The notes under the pieces are model-generated. The model was given only the letters and a program-made list of their open reading frames with translations. It searched no databases and was not told the DNA's origin. Source: Portulaca oleracea (lineage: Eukaryota > Streptophyta > Magnoliopsida > Caryophyllales > Portulacaceae). Taken from it: a stretch of 64,000 nucleotides of DNA. Of this stretch, positions 61,725 through 64,000 are shown one piece after another. A program made the translations under genes and the position numbers. The stretch lies in the NCBI GenBank assembly GCA_029582165.1, contig CM055885.1, forward strand, positions 9,856,729 to 9,920,728, read 5' to 3'. Each line of letters starts with the position of its first letter. Position 1 is the first letter of the stretch.

Positions 61725-63431
61725 TCACCTCAAGATATCGGGCATCATGTCAGAACCATTCAACGCCCGGAGTAACAAATCATGCATCCTCTCATGCATC
61801 TCAGAATGGTGGTGGTAAGAGTACACTCGCAATAGCACATAAACAAACATTAGTGCCCTTAAAAATTTATCAAATGCCTTAGAAAAGTCATAGAAATGAT
61901 GAAATGCATGAATATACAAGACTTTCCTAGGCATAGTGAAAGAAGATATGACAAAAGGGTCCTCCCGTTGACTCGTAAATGGAGATTGGGTATACAAATC
62001 AACGGAAGGAGGCAATCCAACACATTTCTGAACATGCTCATGCGAAGACTTGGATGCAAACAATGGTTCAAACTCAATTTCCATGCAATTTTCATCAATC
62101 ACAAATTCCAAATCTCCACTCTCATCCAAATAAACATTACAATCGTCAATAGGTGATAAGGAAAACAGAGGGTTAGACCACATCACAACACTCCCAACAT
62201 CACACACAACCACATCTTCATCTTCATCAATATCAGACTCACTAGAAGAACTATCAACATCAAAAGACAAAGGTGCATCATCCAAAGCAACATCAAAAAT
62301 GAAAGTGGAAGGTTCAGGGTCATAGCTCATCGTGAATGACTCATAAAGCATGTCATCATCAAAAGCATCATTGTCAACAACCAAGTTCAAACAATCATGA
62401 TCATTCCCCAAAGAATTATGCTCATCATCACGGGTATGCACATCAATGGACTCACATACAAGGGTAGCTAATGCCTCACTAATGCAATGATCCTCAATGA
62501 AAGGAAACAAATCGTTATCAAGCACACATTCAATCACAACAGATTCAATTTCACCCTCAACAAGATTATGCTCAATTACATCACGGCATTCACTAAACTC
62601 AATCTTTTCTTCACATAAAGGCATGGACAATGGTGTGGACAACGGTTCATCGTCTAACATGTTTTCATCAATTTCAACATCATCACACAGAATCAACAAG
62701 TTCCTCATGCTCACTAGGTGGGCTAGAGCTAAGGAATCACTAAGTAGTCAAGGCATGGTCGGTTATAATAGTCATCATCCTCATCATACAGTAAAAATCA
62801 ACTTGCATTTCGGGACTAAAAGGCGATGAATGACCTACTTCAACATTCGAATCAACCATTTGTGAAGACGGAGTTTCTACCCTATGATTACTCATGGACA
62901 AATTCACGATATACTCATTCATGTTCACACATAATTTTTCTACTTCCGCCTCGAAGGAAGCCATCAGAGCTTGCAAACAAGAAATTGAACTATGATCGGA
63001 ATCACACAAGGAGCACACGGAAGGAGACTCATCGGCACTTTGGGAAAGTTCATATGATTTTCCACATATTCCCATTATAAGAGTGATCATCAACATACAC
63101 TGGTATTCACATGATTGTTCGATTTGGTCCCAAAGGGTGGTGCATAAGGAGGTTGGAAGCTAGGACTAACATTTTGTTGTTCAAACTCATAGGAATCCCT
63201 AGACAACCATTCAAGTAACTCCCATGCTGGTTCTTCTCCTAAACTGGAAAACCCGTAATATTCTAAAAGGTTTCGGGTCTCATAATTCACACCCTCATTC
63301 ACAATTCCCAAAAGATCTAAAGTATCATAGAAGACACCATATAATTCACATTGAGCACGATAATCATGTAATCTAGCAAAATACCTCCAAAATATTTCAT
63401 GCTCAAATTGAGGGAATTGGGGACTATCCAT
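61725..63431 (-). pseudogene. Element B ORF, same protein as element A, frameshifted
   Basis: Starts MDSPQFPQFEHEIFWRYF at 63429-63431 and keeps Trp (EEPAWELLEWL) where element A has a stop. Frame changes near 63110 and 62730 split it into three pieces (63090-63431, 62740-63096, 61725-62714). The last 300 or so residues are open and closely match A, including the acidic block and the HHHSEMHERMHDLLLRALNG tail. Confidence 0.8.
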
Positions 63432-63587
63432 AACTCTCTTTTTTCTATTTTTCTAATTTTCTATTTTTTTTTCTCACTTTTTTTTTCGATATTCAATTTT
63501 TTTTTCACTACATTTTTCTAGCATAATCAAGAAAGCAATTAAACTATATACACACAAACCAATAGCCTAATCTACCAAATAACGCCA

Positions 63588-63605
63588 TCCCCGGCAACGG
63601 CGCCA
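63588..63605 (-). other. Element B primer binding site
   Basis: Minus strand TGGCGCCGTTGCCGGGGA, one base inside the LTR. This matches the 3' end of tRNA-Asp as used by Athila-type and other Gypsy elements. It shows that the A/B family is a Gypsy derivative on the minus strand. Confidence 0.85.
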
Positions 63606-63606
63606 T

Positions 63607-64000
63607 TGTTCGGTTGTAATTTTTGTGATTTTATAAGTTAAGGTTGTCGGTCCACAGGGATGGGTGTGAGGCTTGATTTAGGTAATTGGTTTGTGTATAA
63701 GGGTTTTTCTCAATTGCGGAATGCGGTAAATTATGTAAATGAAAGCAATAAAACTAACATAGACATGATAATAATAAAGAAAGCAATAAAGAAACCACTT
63801 AAAGATGAAATCAATTAAAAGGCTTGAATGAAGAACTAGCATGAACAATGAAATTGGGAATGAGAAATTATACATTTGATGACTAATCTTCAATAAACCT
63901 TCAATCTACACTTGAATTTCCCCCGAACAAACAAGAAATTGTGGTTTGGATTACCAAGAATCCCCTAAATTCTCACTAGTAAGTAGAATTGGAGTTCCTT
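63607..64000 (-). repeat. Element B 5' LTR (partial)
   Basis: First 394 bp on the plus strand, nearly identical to 58315-58708, cut by the window end. Confidence 0.88.

Larger units (their letters stand above)
58315..64000 (-). mobile_element. Element B: second member of the element A family, cut by window end
   Basis: 3' LTR 58315-59752, internal 59753-63606, 5' LTR from 63607 to beyond 64000. It retains the primer binding site missing from A. The ORF is frameshifted. The order and sequence are otherwise as in A. Left flank is CAACT; the right flank lies outside the window. Confidence 0.88.

Overview
This window is nuclear DNA from a flowering plant, most likely a eudicot with a large, transposon-rich genome. 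I infer this from GT-AG introns, a plant-type chromatin gene, a captured plant presenilin fragment, and plant lineages of Copia, Gypsy, LINE and MITE elements. I found one intact host gene. Almost everything else is transposable-element DNA, mostly inserted inside other elements.

Left part (1-12051). Bases 1-3170 are the 3' end of an LTR element whose start lies outside the window. AT-rich intergenic DNA with two Stowaway-like MITEs follows. The host gene runs on the minus strand at 7427-11726. Its 12 exons join in frame to a 693-residue protein with an N-terminal CDCA7/R1-type zinc finger (zf-4CXXC_R1), five SPK motifs, and DDT and WHIM-like segments. It is a nuclear chromatin-factor type.

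Middle part (12052-55656). This 43.6 kb stretch is, in essence, one old minus-strand Copia element ('Copia-1') of about 6.2 kb split by later insertions. Its 3' LTR is split by (TA)n tracts, two MITEs, a LINE and a MITE-like element carrying a presenilin gene fragment. Its body holds two solo LTRs with perfect 5-bp target duplications, a Mutator-type MITE with a 9-bp duplication, and a 27.2 kb Gypsy element (Tat/Ogre-like, duplication ATAAC). That Gypsy element contains a second Copia ('Copia-2', duplication ACAAA), which interrupts its gag, and a 6.5 kb non-autonomous LTR element ('element A').

Right part (55657-64000). This holds a second copy of the Mutator-type MITE, a truncated Gypsy LTR, and a second member of the element-A family ('element B') that runs off the window end.

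Main unusual signals. (1) Seven unrelated LTR families each carry their own GC-rich palindromes or hairpins just upstream of the TATA box. (2) Elements A and B lack pol but keep a roughly 577-residue ORF with a gag-derived N-terminus and a long acidic tail. (3) A transposon has captured a presenilin fragment. (4) Near the left edge is an array of hairpins whose stems vary while the loop is nearly constant. All family assignments come from reading the sequence; no database search was run.
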